In this document: piece by piece, positions 44,139-52,828 of the stretch
How the letters are laid out: each line of letters begins with the position of its first letter
How positions within the stretch are numbered: the stretch's first letter is position 1
Source: an uncultured Nitrospirales bacterium
GTDB lineage: Bacteria; Nitrospirota; Nitrospiria; Nitrospirales; UBA8639
Length of the DNA stretch: 64,000 nt
Direction: 5' to 3'
Assembly: GCA_951812745.1 (NCBI GenBank)
Contig: OX638327.1
Coordinates: forward strand, 1,725,914-1,789,913
Translations under genes and position numbers: made by a program
Notes under the pieces: model-generated
Seen by the model: the letters and a program-made list of their open reading frames with translations, nothing else
What the model was told of the DNA's origin: nothing
Databases searched by the model: none

Positions 44139-44227
44139 TGCAATGGAACCCATTTCCGTTTGCCGTTCATACGCTTCCGGGCCACCCATCAGATGTGGCA
44201 TGCCAAGCTGTCTGGAGAATCTGACAC

Positions 44228-44872
44228 ATGACCATACCGGTACCGGATGAGCCCAGAACCTACCACATCGTCCATATAGACCGGCTCGCCTCCATCGTAG
44301 CAGACGACTGTCTTTGGTGCGACGCGAAGATGGCAACGAGAGCGCCAAGTGGCACGACAATCGGCATGAACGAGATCAAGCAGCGGCGTCGCACGAATGC
44401 CCTGAACAGCCATCCGGACGTGTGCGTGGGCGATTGCGTGCCATTCTATTTCTGCCCGCGATCCGTCATGCTCTATGTCATCTATCAGGCTAACCATCCT
44501 GAATTGGAGTATCGCGATGGACAAGACCCGATTGTGCATCTGGAAGCAGATTTGCGGCAGACTGTGGTTTGGGCCGAGCGACAGCAACGGCGTTGGGCAT
44601 TTACGACGTCAAATGCCGGCTCTCGGTTCTTTGACGACTATGCCGATCTCGCCGACTTGGACAAGGTCGACTGGGACGCCGTGCAAGCCAATAACTGGCA
44701 AGGCTGCAAGGATGGTAAGCAGGCGGAATTCCTCGTCGAAGCCTCATTCCCGTGGGAGATGGTGTCGCGGGTTGGTATCAAGTCACAAGGGATGTATGCT
44801 AAAGTGCAGCGTGTGTTGAATGGGGCGCGCCATCGCCCAACCGTAGAAGTCAAGCCGGACTGGTATTACTGA
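44228..44872 (+). CDS. darT: DarT DNA ADP-ribosyltransferase toxin
   Basis: A 214-residue DUF4433 protein. The opening YHIVHIDRLASIVADDCLWCDAKM, the NAD-binding ARTT-like H and R residues, and the region RTNALNSHPDVCVGDCVPFYFCPRSVMLYVIY (with VxVGDxVPFYFxPRSxMLY) are diagnostic. The catalytic glutamate falls in QAEFLVEASFPW (AEFLVE). DarT attaches ADP-ribose to thymidine in single-stranded DNA and is reversed by DarG. The pair acts as a toxin-antitoxin and anti-phage system. DarG starts 23 bases downstream. Confidence 0.96.
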   Translation: MTIPVPDEPRTYHIVHIDRLASIVADDCLWCDAKMATRAPSGTTIGMNEIKQRRRTNALNSHPDVCVGDCVPFYFCPRSVMLYVIYQANHPELEYRDGQDPIVHLEADLRQTVVWAERQQRRWAFTTSNAGSRFFDDYADLADLDKVDWDAVQANNWQGCKDGKQAEFLVEASFPWEMVSRVGIKSQGMYAKVQRVLNGARHRPTVEVKPDWYY

Positions 44873-44895
44873 TCTAGGGAAGGAGGATCCCGACA

Positions 44896-45945
44896 ATGAT
44901 CGAATACAAGACTGGCGATATTCTTGCCGAAGAAGCCGAAGCCCTGGTCAATACCGTCAACTGCGTGGGTTTCATGGGGCGCGGCATCGCGCTACAATTT
45001 AAAAAAGCCTTCCCCGAGAACTTCAACGCCTACGTTACTCGATGCAAGCGCAATGAGATGCAGCCCGGGCACGTGTTCGTCTTCGAGACGGGCGAAACGG
45101 TTCCGCCGCGCTACATCATTAACTTCCCCACCAAACGGCATTGGCGAGGCAAAAGTCGCATTGAGGACATTGAATCCGGGTTGGCATCATTAACGAAGGC
45201 GATCCGGTCGCACGACATCCGTTCGATTGCTATCCCGCCGCTCGGCAGCGGTTTGGGCGGATTGCACTGGCCGGAGGTGCGTGCCCGCTTAGAGGCGGCG
45301 CTGAAGGCATGCGAAGACGTCAAGGTCGTGATATTTGAGCCGGGCGGTGGACCGGTGGACGAACGAGCCAACCGTTCGAGTGACATTCCGAAAATGACGG
45401 CCGCGCGAGCTGCGCTGGTCGGGCTGATGGATCGCTATCGTTTGGCCCTACTTGACCCATTCGTGACGCTACTGGAAGTGCACAAGCTCATGTATTTCAT
45501 GCAGGAAGCTGGCGAGCGGTTGCGGCTCAAATATCAAAAGGCAGCGTATGGACCGTACGCCGAGAATCTACGGCACGTTCTGCAAAGAATTGAAGGCCAT
45601 TACATCTCGGGGTACGCCGATGGCGGTGATGCGCCGGAGAAGCAATTGGAACTGGTGCCGGGTGCCATTGAAGTTGCGACCGACTTCTTGGCGGGTCAGC
45701 CGGAAACGCACCGACATTTCAATAAAGTCGTTGATCTCATCGAAGGATTCGAGTCGTCATTCGGCCTGGAACTTCTGTCCACGGTCCACTGGCTCGCCAG
45801 CAAAGAACAAGCCAAAACCCTGGATGATGTGGTGCAACGCACCTACGCATGGAATGACCGGAAGAAGCAATTTTCTCGGCGTCAAATTGCGCTTGCGGTT
45901 GATGTGCTGTCACAGAAGAAGTGGATCGACACCCTGAACACATGA
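44896..45945 (+). CDS. darG: DarG macrodomain antitoxin
   Basis: The 349-residue protein has an N-terminal macrodomain (MIEYKTGDILAEEAEALVNTVNCVGFMGRGIALQFKKAFP; GSGLGGLHWPEVRARL) that removes ADP-ribose from thymidine. Its C-terminal domain (about 170-349; HKLMYFMQEAGERLRLKYQKAAYGPYAENLRHVL) binds and neutralises DarT. GGAGG precedes ATG 44896. The operon order darT-darG and full lengths indicate an intact module. Confidence 0.96.
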   Translation: MIEYKTGDILAEEAEALVNTVNCVGFMGRGIALQFKKAFPENFNAYVTRCKRNEMQPGHVFVFETGETVPPRYIINFPTKRHWRGKSRIEDIESGLASLTKAIRSHDIRSIAIPPLGSGLGGLHWPEVRARLEAALKACEDVKVVIFEPGGGPVDERANRSSDIPKMTAARAALVGLMDRYRLALLDPFVTLLEVHKLMYFMQEAGERLRLKYQKAAYGPYAENLRHVLQRIEGHYISGYADGGDAPEKQLELVPGAIEVATDFLAGQPETHRHFNKVVDLIEGFESSFGLELLSTVHWLASKEQAKTLDDVVQRTYAWNDRKKQFSRRQIALAVDVLSQKKWIDTLNT

Positions 45946-46271
45946 GTCAGGCATGACCTCCACCGGTGAATAAGGCCTTGAAAGCCTTATCGCGCCTTTT
46001 CTTCTATCCTTCCTGCTTTTCCCTCTTGCTGTCATCCCCGACCTGATCGGGGATCCAGCGTCTTTGTTTTGACTCTGTTTTTTGTCGTCGTAGCTGCGCC
46101 ATATTGTTCGCTCATCTTCCAAGTGGTCTTCTCCGCTTCGCGCCTGTCCTTAACGGCTTTAGCAGGGACCTATCGTGGAAGGGCGGCCCATACCTTTGCT
46201 TGTCTCATCCTTTACATTGCGGTAGACTTCTTACTTGTCGTACACCCTTCCCTAAATGGCATGTCATTGCT
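45946..46271. repeat. Gap with dispersed repeats
   Basis: A GTCATCCCCGAC...GGATCCAGCGTCTT copy (46030-46065) is followed by a degenerate TCGTAGCTGCGCCAT copy (46085-46110). No gene is supported between darG and the tRNA-like sequence. Confidence 0.7.
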
Positions 46272-46346
46272 GTCCCCTAGCTCAGTTGGATTGAGCAATC
46301 GTTACCTAAACCTCAGGCCTGATGTTCAATTGTCTCACGGACACCA
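46272..46346 (+). pseudogene. Degenerate tRNA-like sequence
   Basis: A 75-base stretch reads GTCC at the 5' end, a perfect D-arm (TAGCTCAGTTGGATTGAGC), an anticodon-like loop TACCTAA, a variable loop AGGCC, a TTCAATT T-loop and GGAC-A-CCA at the 3' end. GTCC/GGAC pair, but the anticodon and T stems do not. It looks like a decayed tRNA, perhaps of Arg(CCU) type, just before the DUF5343/HEPN genes. Confidence 0.4.
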
Positions 46347-46518
46347 TGATTATTGCAGGCTTTGGCTGAGAGAATTTAGGGAGGTTTTCTGTCAGAAAAA
46401 ACCAATTCTTCTATTTCCCTAAATTTGGATTGTAAGGCCAGAAGTCCAACGCTGTGCAGGCAGCCTGCAGTTAATGACGAAGCAGAGTTTCCTTTTGAAT
46501 AATCATGAGAGGTGACAA

Positions 46519-47145
46519 ATGGCAACAACCCTTCCTTACCTGAACGCATACGGTAACATCCAAAAAGTATTGAAAAAGATCCAAGAAGCAGCTACTCCGC
46601 CTTCTTTCACTCACGACTTCCTTGCGACAAAACTGAACCTTAAAGGTGGATCTGCTAAGCCCTTGATACCTTTCCTCAAAAGGACAGGATTTCTTGGAAG
46701 TGATGGCGTACCTTCTAACTTATACAAGAGGTTCCGTAATCAAGGCCAATCTGGAAGAGCTGCTGCTGAAGCCCTTCGGAAAGGTTACTCACCCCTCTAC
46801 GAAGTAAATGAGTACATTCATGATGCTTCAGATAAGGATCTACGCGGTGTAGTCGTTCAAGTCACTGGATTCGATGCAGACTCCCCTAACGTTCGGGCAA
46901 TTATGAATTCTTTTAAGGCGCTAAAGGAGTTTGCGGTATTTGACGGTGAGGAGGAGAACGGCTATGAAGAGGATGGCCAAGAGAGGGCTGATGAGATTCT
47001 CGAATCAGCCGATGAAATTTCAGAGGACAACTTCAGACGGAAACTTGGTCTCTCATATACCATTAACTTAAATTTGCCTCCTACATCAGACATCGCTGTG
47101 TTTGATGCAATTTTCAAGAGTCTTAAAAACAATATTCTGCAATGA
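46519..47145 (+). CDS. DUF5343 family protein
   Basis: A 208-residue protein opening MATTLPYLNAYGNIQKVLKKIQEAATPPSFTHDFLATKLNLKGGSAKPLIPFLKRTGFLG, characteristic of DUF5343: a winged-helix-like N-terminal domain. It ends with an acidic linker and a short module (RKLGLSYTINLNLPPTSDIAVFDAIFKSLKNNI). Members occur in defence islands with unknown function. Its stop overlaps the start of a HEPN protein by four bases. Codon use is more AT-rich than in the flanking housekeeping genes, a sign of recent transfer. Confidence 0.85.
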   Translation: MATTLPYLNAYGNIQKVLKKIQEAATPPSFTHDFLATKLNLKGGSAKPLIPFLKRTGFLGSDGVPSNLYKRFRNQGQSGRAAAEALRKGYSPLYEVNEYIHDASDKDLRGVVVQVTGFDADSPNVRAIMNSFKALKEFAVFDGEEENGYEEDGQERADEILESADEISEDNFRRKLGLSYTINLNLPPTSDIAVFDAIFKSLKNNILQ

Positions 47146-47735
47146 AAAGGCAAAGCTTCGAAGATCTCTTCAAGTTATTCGGGATCAGCAATCAGTTGCT
47201 AGAAAACGATCTTGACCGGTTGGAGCGTGAGTTGGGTATCAACCTCGCGAGAGGTCATCAGAAAACCCTTGAAAAAGATCAAGTCTACTATCCGCAGATC
47301 GAGCAGGACATCCGGCAGGACGCTTCTGCCATGGCCCTTCAATATGAAGTTTTTTACTCTTTGGAAAAATCCATTCGAAGACTCATCGCAGAGACGCTTG
47401 ACGCAGCTAAACCCAGCGGTTGGTGGGCTAGCGGGTGTGTTCCAGAGAAGGTCAAGACGGAAGCTGAGGGTCGAATGAAGAAAGAAATTGATTCGGGCGT
47501 CACCCCCCGCTCTTCTGAACCCATTGACTTTACTACCTTCGGAGAGCTTGGCGAGATCATTAAATCCAACTGGGATATATTCGGTGGAATTTTCAATAGC
47601 CAGAAAGCCGTCGAGCGTGTGATGACTAATTTGAATACTCTACGAGGACCAATTGCCCACTGTGGGGTTCTCGCTGAGGACGAGGTAGTGCGACTTCAGC
47701 TAAGTGTACGAGATTGGTTTAGACTGATGGAATAG
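47142..47735 (+). CDS. Swt1-like HEPN domain protein
   Basis: A 197-residue protein (MKRQSFEDLFKLFGISNQLLENDLDRLERELGINLARG...). The C-terminal half is a HEPN domain of the Swt1 type with the motif RGPIAH (Rx4H), as in LNTLRGPIAHCGVLAEDEVVRLQL. Rx4-6H is the catalytic signature of HEPN ribonucleases, so this may be an RNase toxin. It is translationally coupled to the DUF5343 gene, its likely regulator or antitoxin. Confidence 0.82.
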   Translation: MKRQSFEDLFKLFGISNQLLENDLDRLERELGINLARGHQKTLEKDQVYYPQIEQDIRQDASAMALQYEVFYSLEKSIRRLIAETLDAAKPSGWWASGCVPEKVKTEAEGRMKKEIDSGVTPRSSEPIDFTTFGELGEIIKSNWDIFGGIFNSQKAVERVMTNLNTLRGPIAHCGVLAEDEVVRLQLSVRDWFRLME

Positions 47736-47888
47736 TGTCTCCAATTTCCTAACAACAAACCCATGACGCCAATGTAGCATTTGGCAACCAGGACGCCCCA
47801 AGCCATTCATGCAGCGTGGCACTGACCGTCTCCGGGACGTGATGATCCAACCCTTGTAAAGGCGACGGCCGACGCAAGGAGTATTTTA

Positions 47889-48932
47889 GTGACAACCCTT
47901 TTCAGAGTCGAGAATGGCAAGCTTGTGAAAGCAGCGCCCCGGCCGTTGTCGAAAGAAAGCCTGATCGAGGACTGGGTTGCAGCCGATCCCGGACTGCTAG
48001 GCCTGGACGCTATAATCATTGGCCGTCAGGTCGTCACAGACCAAGGCAAGTATATCGATCTGTTGGCGCTCGACCGCTCTGGCGGGCTCATCATCATTGA
48101 GCTGAAGAAAGACAGGACCCCGCGAGAGATCGTTGCCCAGGTCCTTGACTACGCATCGTGGGTGCGCACGTTAACGACTCCACAGATTTATCAGTTAGCG
48201 GAACTGTACCGTGAAGAACGGCTGAGCACGATATACCAGGATCATTTCGATGACCGTATCCCTGAGCGGCTCAACGGGTCACATTCCATGCTTATCGTAG
48301 CCAGTGAACTCGATCCGGCATCCAAACGGATCGTCGAGTATCTGTCCGATGAGCACGGCGTCGCCATCAATACAGCGTTCTTCAATGTCTTCGAATCTGA
48401 CGGGCAGGAGTGGCTGACGACCGATTTCTTGCTTGACCAAGCCGAGGTCGAGGAACGATCAGAGCGCAAAGTTCAACCACCATGGTCCGGCTACTATTTT
48501 GTCAATGTCGGACAGGGGGATCATCGCTGCTGGGCCGACATGGTGCGCTATGGCTTCATCGCCGCTGGCCACGGCAGCTTCTATTCCAAGCGTCTCGATC
48601 AGCTTAAGCCCGGAGATAAGATATTCGCCTACCAGAAAGGGGCTGGCTATGTCGGCTACGGGGTTGTAACGGCAGCCAAGGTGACGGCGGCAGAGTTTCA
48701 GACGTCTTCAGGTGCGTTATTTGAACAGTTGCTCGACCAACCGGGTATCAGGGATAAAGCGGATGACCCTGAATTAGCTGAATATACCGTCGCTGTGAAC
48801 TGGCAAAAGACTTTTGACATCGACGACGCCCAGACATTCAGAGGCGTCTTCGCCAACCAGAACATCGTCTGCAAGCTACGTGACCAAGCGACTGTCGATT
48901 TTCTCCTTGAGAAGTTTGAAGTTGAAGATTGA
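47889..48932 (+). CDS. PD-(D/E)XK nuclease fused to an EVE-like domain
   Basis: The start is GTG 47889 with AAGGAG upstream. Residues 1-190 form a NucS/DUF91-like nuclease with the core GKYIDLLALDRSGGLIIIELKKDRTPREIVAQVLDY (D, E-L-K catalytic triad). Residues 195-347 (WSGYYFVNVGQGDHRCWADMVRYGFIAAGHGSFYSKRLDQLKPGDKIFAYQKGAGYVGYG) resemble an EVE/PUA-type reader that recognises modified bases. Such fusions are expected to cut DNA carrying base modifications (type IV-like restriction). The protein is complete and stands alone in the defence island. Confidence 0.83.
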   Translation: MTTLFRVENGKLVKAAPRPLSKESLIEDWVAADPGLLGLDAIIIGRQVVTDQGKYIDLLALDRSGGLIIIELKKDRTPREIVAQVLDYASWVRTLTTPQIYQLAELYREERLSTIYQDHFDDRIPERLNGSHSMLIVASELDPASKRIVEYLSDEHGVAINTAFFNVFESDGQEWLTTDFLLDQAEVEERSERKVQPPWSGYYFVNVGQGDHRCWADMVRYGFIAAGHGSFYSKRLDQLKPGDKIFAYQKGAGYVGYGVVTAAKVTAAEFQTSSGALFEQLLDQPGIRDKADDPELAEYTVAVNWQKTFDIDDAQTFRGVFANQNIVCKLRDQATVDFLLEKFEVED

Positions 48933-48993
48933 GGGTGTGGACTGATTCCGGACCCGACCAGGTGGCGATTGTCGATTATCATTGAAAAATGAC

Positions 48994-49009
48994 CCTATGA
49001 CGTTATAGG
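48994..49009 (+). promoter_or_regulatory. Palindromic operator before the higA gene
   Basis: CCTATGACGTTATAGG is palindromic except at two inner positions. It lies eight bases before the ATG and overlaps the expected promoter, so autorepression by the HigA protein is likely. Confidence 0.55.
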
Positions 49010-49017
49010 ATATAAAC

Positions 49018-49308
49018 ATGGACACGCCCATCACACCCGGTGAGATTTTGCTTGAGGAGTACCTGAAGCCGATGGGGATTTCGCAGAACGCCATGGCACG
49101 CGCCATCGGTGTCGCCCCGCGCGCGATCAATGAAATCGTGCATGGCCGCCGGTCGATCACGCCGGCCATGTCGATTCGATTCGGCGCCTTCTTCGGCCAG
49201 TCAGACCAGTTCTGGCATGGCATCCAGGTCGAGTGCGACTTTCGCAAGCTGGCCGAGAAAAAACACCGGCTAACCGACGGCGTCCAACCGGCTGCGGCGC
49301 TGGGATAG
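49018..49308 (+). CDS. Orphan HigA family antitoxin
   Basis: A 96-residue Hig[78 protein letters not shown]. The residues match HigA antitoxins that normally follow higB by a few bases. No toxin gene lies in the 85 bases upstream, so this is a second toxin-less antitoxin in the island. It may act as an anti-addiction factor or as a free regulator. Confidence 0.92.
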   Translation: MDTPITPGEILLEEYLKPMGISQNAMARAIGVAPRAINEIVHGRRSITPAMSIRFGAFFGQSDQFWHGIQVECDFRKLAEKKHRLTDGVQPAAALG

Positions 49309-49604
49309 CCCGCATTCTTTTCATTTGTAGCGGCAGCCTCTAGCGGAAAGCGCCATGAGATGGCGAGGCTACGAATACAAAGGGAAAAGACAAAGACGCT
49401 GGATCCCCGATCAGGTCGGGGATGACAGGATGGGGAAAGACGACAACACTGGATTCCCGATTAAGGATGTCGGGAATAGCGGGAAGGGAGCGGAAAAAAA
49501 GCGCTCAATCTCCCGACTTTTCCCCTTCGGAAAAAATCCCCGTCCTTACAAAGGGAATTATATACTTAACGGCTTCGGGTCCTCTATAAATCTTGTTCAC
49601 GCCC
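49309..49604. repeat. Dispersed repeats at the right edge of the defence island
   Basis: A reversed GCGCCATGAGATGGCG copy (about 49348-49378) is followed by a reversed AGACGCTGGATCCCCGATC...GGGGATGACAG copy (49394-49435) and a further related copy (49441-49480). No gene is seen. Confidence 0.8.
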
Positions 49605-50105
49605 TTACTCTTGACACTCTTCGCCGTCTGGACAGGAGTCATCATCTGCATCTGCGTTCGCCTCGGCTTCAAGTTTGTCCTTCCATTTCTGATACTCATC
49701 ATGCGCCGCTTGTGGGGCCTTTTTAACTGGTTTCATGACAAGACGAACCTGCGACGGGTACTCTTGGGCTGCTCCACTCATTGTGTCAACCAGGATACCT
49801 ATGCCCCCGCCAATGAGGATATTGCCAAATGTCGCGCCCGTCAGTCCTTCATCAAAGGTCATTGTTGTTTTTTCAAAGCCCTCTTTCTCACAAATCAAGG
49901 TCATGGGTCCGTCACCCTTGTGGACCGTCGCCGAAGCTGGAGTTTCAACCCACATATACTGCCGTCCTTTGTTATCGGTGCCTCGACAGATTGATCCTGG
50001 AGCATTGATAACATCAACTAAGATGGATTGTGACGTGCCTGAGGTGATTGTTGCGCATTGCGTCAAAAAGAATGGCAGGAGTGTTACAAGAAAAAATCGT
50101 CTCAT
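49605..50105 (-). CDS. Putative lipoprotein
   Basis: A 166-residue protein with a lipobox signal (MRRFFLVTLLPFFLTQCATI; lipidated C17). The body has the pattern SGTSQSILVDVINAPGSICRGTDNKGRQYMWVETPASATVHKGDGPMTLICEKEGFEKTTMTF, a PEGA-like small beta domain. A glycine-rich segment (FGNILIGGGIGILVDTMSGAAQEYP) typical of this lipoprotein group follows, then an acidic tail. It is predicted to be anchored in the cell envelope. Function unknown. Confidence 0.8.
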   Translation of the reverse strand: MRRFFLVTLLPFFLTQCATITSGTSQSILVDVINAPGSICRGTDNKGRQYMWVETPASATVHKGDGPMTLICEKEGFEKTTMTFDEGLTGATFGNILIGGGIGILVDTMSGAAQEYPSQVRLVMKPVKKAPQAAHDEYQKWKDKLEAEANADADDDSCPDGEECQE

Positions 50106-50293
50106 TTTTATGGTTCCTTTCGCATAAGGATAAATGACCGAACGGTTTACTATATGTTAGGCCTCGTCTGGTGTAAAGGGCTGGAAAGTTGTCAAACCGA
50201 GTATAGTATGGGTAAGGAAACGAAGGACGCCGTTGAGTATATGAATCCCCTCACAAAGGAGGGGAATCAGAAAGACGTGACCACCCCCTTGCT

Positions 50294-51667
50294 ATGAAAC
50301 GAAAAACCCCAGCGCGATCGAGCCGGCAGACGTTCCTGCCTGGGTTGCGGCCATCGGGTGTGCCGCTTGTCGCGGTGATCGGGCGACCGAACGTCGGCAA
50401 GTCCACCCTGTTCAACCGGATTCTGGGGACCAGGAACGCCATCGTGGACGACCGGCCTGGGGTCACCCGGGACCGGATTTATGCCGAGTGCACGTATCAG
50501 GGGCGTCGCTTTCAGGTGGTCGATACCGGCGGGCTCGATCCTACGTCCACCGACGACATGCTCGGGCTCATCCGCCGGCAGTCGCAGGCCGCGCTCGCCG
50601 CCGCGGATATTCTGCTCGTGATCATGGACGGCCGCGACGGGCTCACGCCGATGGACCGGGAGATCGTGGACGGGCTCCAGGGGGTGGACAAACCCACGTT
50701 CTGGGTGGTCAATAAAGTCGATACCCCGGCCCTCGAAACTCTGCTGGCGGACTTTTATCATCTCGGCAAGGACACGCTGTTCCCCATCTCGGCGGAGCAC
50801 GGCCACGGGGTGGATGAATTGCTCGAGGCGTTCCTGCATCTCCTGCCGTCGCATGACGAAGACTTGACGGAAACCGCCACAACCCGGGTGGCCATGGTCG
50901 GGCGGCCCAACGTCGGGAAATCCACGCTGGTGAATACCATCCTGGGAGAGGAACGCGCCGTCGTCAGCGACGTGCCCGGCACCACGCGCGACCCCATTGA
51001 CACACACCTGGAGCGCGAGGGCCGGCAATTTCTGTTGACGGATACCGCGGGGTTGCGGCGTCGCGGCCGCGTGGAGCCCGGCATCGAGGGCTACAGCGTG
51101 GCCAGGACCATGAGGGCATTGGGGCGGTCGGATATCGGCGTGTTGTTACTCGATGGAGTCGAGGGCGTCACGGACCAGGACACCAAGATCGCGGGGTTGA
51201 TCCAACGGCAAGGGCGTGGCTGCGTGATGCTCGTCAATAAATGGGATCTGCGCCGGGATCAACCCGACGCCAAAAAGAAATTCTCTCTGGAGTTGCAGCG
51301 CCAATTCCCCTTCTTCACCTTCGTGCCCATTCTCTTCGGATCGGCACTGGCGCCCAAGACCGTCGATCAGGTGTTCAGCGCCGTCACCCGGGTCATGGAG
51401 GCGTTCTCGTACCGGGTACCGACCGGTCGACTCAATCAATTTCTCCAAAAGGCGCTCACGGACAATCCCCTTACCGTGAAAAAAGGGAACCCGCCGAAAT
51501 CGCTCTATATGACCCAGGTCGCGACCAAACCGCCCACGTTCGCGCTCTTTGCGGGCAAGTCGGCCGTGCTCACCCCCGCGTACCTGCGTTACCTGGAAAA
51601 CCAACTCCGGGCCACGTTCGGATTCGAAGGGACACCCTTACGGATTTTAGTCCGAAAGAAAGCGTGA
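50294..51667 (+). CDS. der: Ribosome assembly GTPase Der (EngA)
   Basis: A 457-residue protein with two tandem GTPase domains, each with G1 GRPNVGKST (around residues 31 and 204), G3 DTGG/DTAG and G4 NKVD/NKWD, and a C-terminal KH-like domain ([31 protein letters not shown]). Der drives late assembly of the 50S subunit. The N-terminus has 20 extra basic residues ([21 protein letters not shown]). It is a housekeeping gene next to mobile-element debris. Confidence 0.97.
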   Translation: MKRKTPARSSRQTFLPGLRPSGVPLVAVIGRPNVGKSTLFNRILGTRNAIVDDRPGVTRDRIYAECTYQGRRFQVVDTGGLDPTSTDDMLGLIRRQSQAALAAADILLVIMDGRDGLTPMDREIVDGLQGVDKPTFWVVNKVDTPALETLLADFYHLGKDTLFPISAEHGHGVDELLEAFLHLLPSHDEDLTETATTRVAMVGRPNVGKSTLVNTILGEERAVVSDVPGTTRDPIDTHLEREGRQFLLTDTAGLRRRGRVEPGIEGYSVARTMRALGRSDIGVLLLDGVEGVTDQDTKIAGLIQRQGRGCVMLVNKWDLRRDQPDAKKKFSLELQRQFPFFTFVPILFGSALAPKTVDQVFSAVTRVMEAFSYRVPTGRLNQFLQKALTDNPLTVKKGNPPKSLYMTQVATKPPTFALFAGKSAVLTPAYLRYLENQLRATFGFEGTPLRILVRKKA

Positions 51668-51794
51668 AGAGCAAGGGATAAGAACTGAATCCCCGCTCAC
51701 GACTGCGGGGACGGATCCAGGGGACCGACGGGCTTGTCTCTTTCTGTCATACCTGTATGTGTTCAGCCATTCGTTGACAACGATTCATTCATGG

Positions 51795-51957
51795 ATTCGG
51801 GCGTTTTCCCCGCAACGCCTGATGGGGGTACACCTCATTGTGGTAGAGTAAGTCGAGCTTCAATTCGTCCCGAAATTCTGCCAGGGAGTCAAACGTGGTG
51901 CCGTCGATCAGGTCGTCGTTGAGGGTCCTCCACCATCCCATTGGTCTGCGGCTGGTA
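51795..51957 (-). pseudogene. C-terminal remnant of an IS481/IS3-like transposase
   Basis: Minus-strand frames read RYQPQTNGMVE and, after a frameshift, RTLNDDLIDGTTFDSLAEFRDELKLDLLYHNEVYPHQALRGKRPNP and a stop. This is the end of a DDE integrase core (PQTNGMVER is the usual phrase). It is cut at 51957/51958 by a smaller IS-derived element and may continue at 52514-52620 (FRRSDIPCKKVAVYSM region). Confidence 0.7.
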
Positions 51958-52513
51958 GCGTAAGCTTCCCCGTCAAGAAGACAGTTCTAAACTAGAACTT
52001 TTGGCATTGTGGTTGATGCACTCGGCTGGCGTACGCCCCCCAAGGCATCATGAGGCCGGCGCTCCTTGTAGTCGATTCGCCACCAGTGCGTGGGTTCTCG
52101 CACCTCGGCTAAATTGCGAAACAGGGACAAGTTCAGCACCTCGGCCCGGTAGGGGCGGTTAAAGCGTTCCATGTAGGCATTCTGGTTCGGCTCGCCTTTC
52201 GGGATAGACTGGATGGCCAGCCCGGCCGAGTCAGCCCAGGCCACGAAAGCCGCGCTGAGAAATTCCGGGCCGTTATCGACGTGAAGGCGCTGGGCGCTCA
52301 TCCCTCCGTACCGCGCCTTCCAGTTGTAGAACGTGGCCTCGCTGATCCCGTGTAGGCGGCAAAGCTCCTTCACCCCACCCCCCGCATCCGCCTCCTTTAA
52401 AATCGCGACGATCGGTGTCTCCGTAAATCGGGACTTTTTCATCGGGAACTCCTGTCTGCATTCTGCCAGAAAGCTCCATGTATCACATGTCTCTTAAACA
52501 GGGAAGCTTACGC
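51958..52513 (-). mobile_element. Internally deleted IS3-family element (556 bp)
   Basis: The ends are inverted repeats: GCGTAAGCTTCCC at 51958-51970 and its complement GGGAAGCTTACGC at 52501-52513, with further similarity inward (CGT(C/T)AAGA). Between them is a single minus-strand frame joining the two ends of an IS3 transposase. The element lies inside an older transposase remnant. I see no target duplication. Confidence 0.75.
51987..52442 (-). pseudogene. Fused, internally deleted IS3 transposase
   Basis: The 151-residue frame begins like OrfA (MKKSRFTETPIVAILKEADAGGGVKELCRLHGISEATFYNWKARYGGM) and jumps without a break to the end of OrfB (QRLHVDNGPEFLSAAFVAWADSAGLAIQSIPKGEPNQNAYMERFNRPYR...). 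About 250 residues are missing, including the first catalytic Asp, so it cannot catalyse transposition. The second Asp (VDNG) and the Glu (ERFN) remain. The in-frame junction keeps the HTH intact, so it could act as a repressor, though simple decay is more likely. Confidence 0.85.
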
Positions 52514-52828
52514 ATAGAGTATACGGCCACCTTCTTGCAGGGAATGTCCGATCGCCGGAAATTGATGTTCAATTGCCGGAGCGCGATCAGGTTGATGCGG
52601 GATTGCCGATCTAAGAAAAGAGCATGAGAAACCATGGTATCCTCATAAGAATGACAGCTATGACGTTTGGGGCCTTGGGACCATCTTGTGAGTGGACACG
52701 TGCGTGACCGTCCAGTATAGTGTTTCGTTCAGACGACCCGGGCATACGACGGTTGTCCGACGCGGTAACCCCTGGGCGCGTTCTTTCCTGATTTTCCCTA
52801 ACCGGCATTAACGGCATACTCCCTTTCG
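52514..52828. other. Gap before the ccm operon
   Basis: The first 100 bases may be the continuation of the interrupted transposase remnant on the minus strand. The rest contains no supported gene; the ccm promoter should lie here but I see no clear hexamers. Confidence 0.45.

Noticed and set aside
51987-52442. Functional small transcription factor
   Set aside because: The HTH is intact, but the rest matches the end of an IS3 OrfB exactly in order, so deletion of a transposase explains it better.
51958-52513. Target-site duplication around the mini-IS
   Set aside because: Flanks ...GGTA and ATAG... are not direct repeats; the original duplication is absent or eroded.
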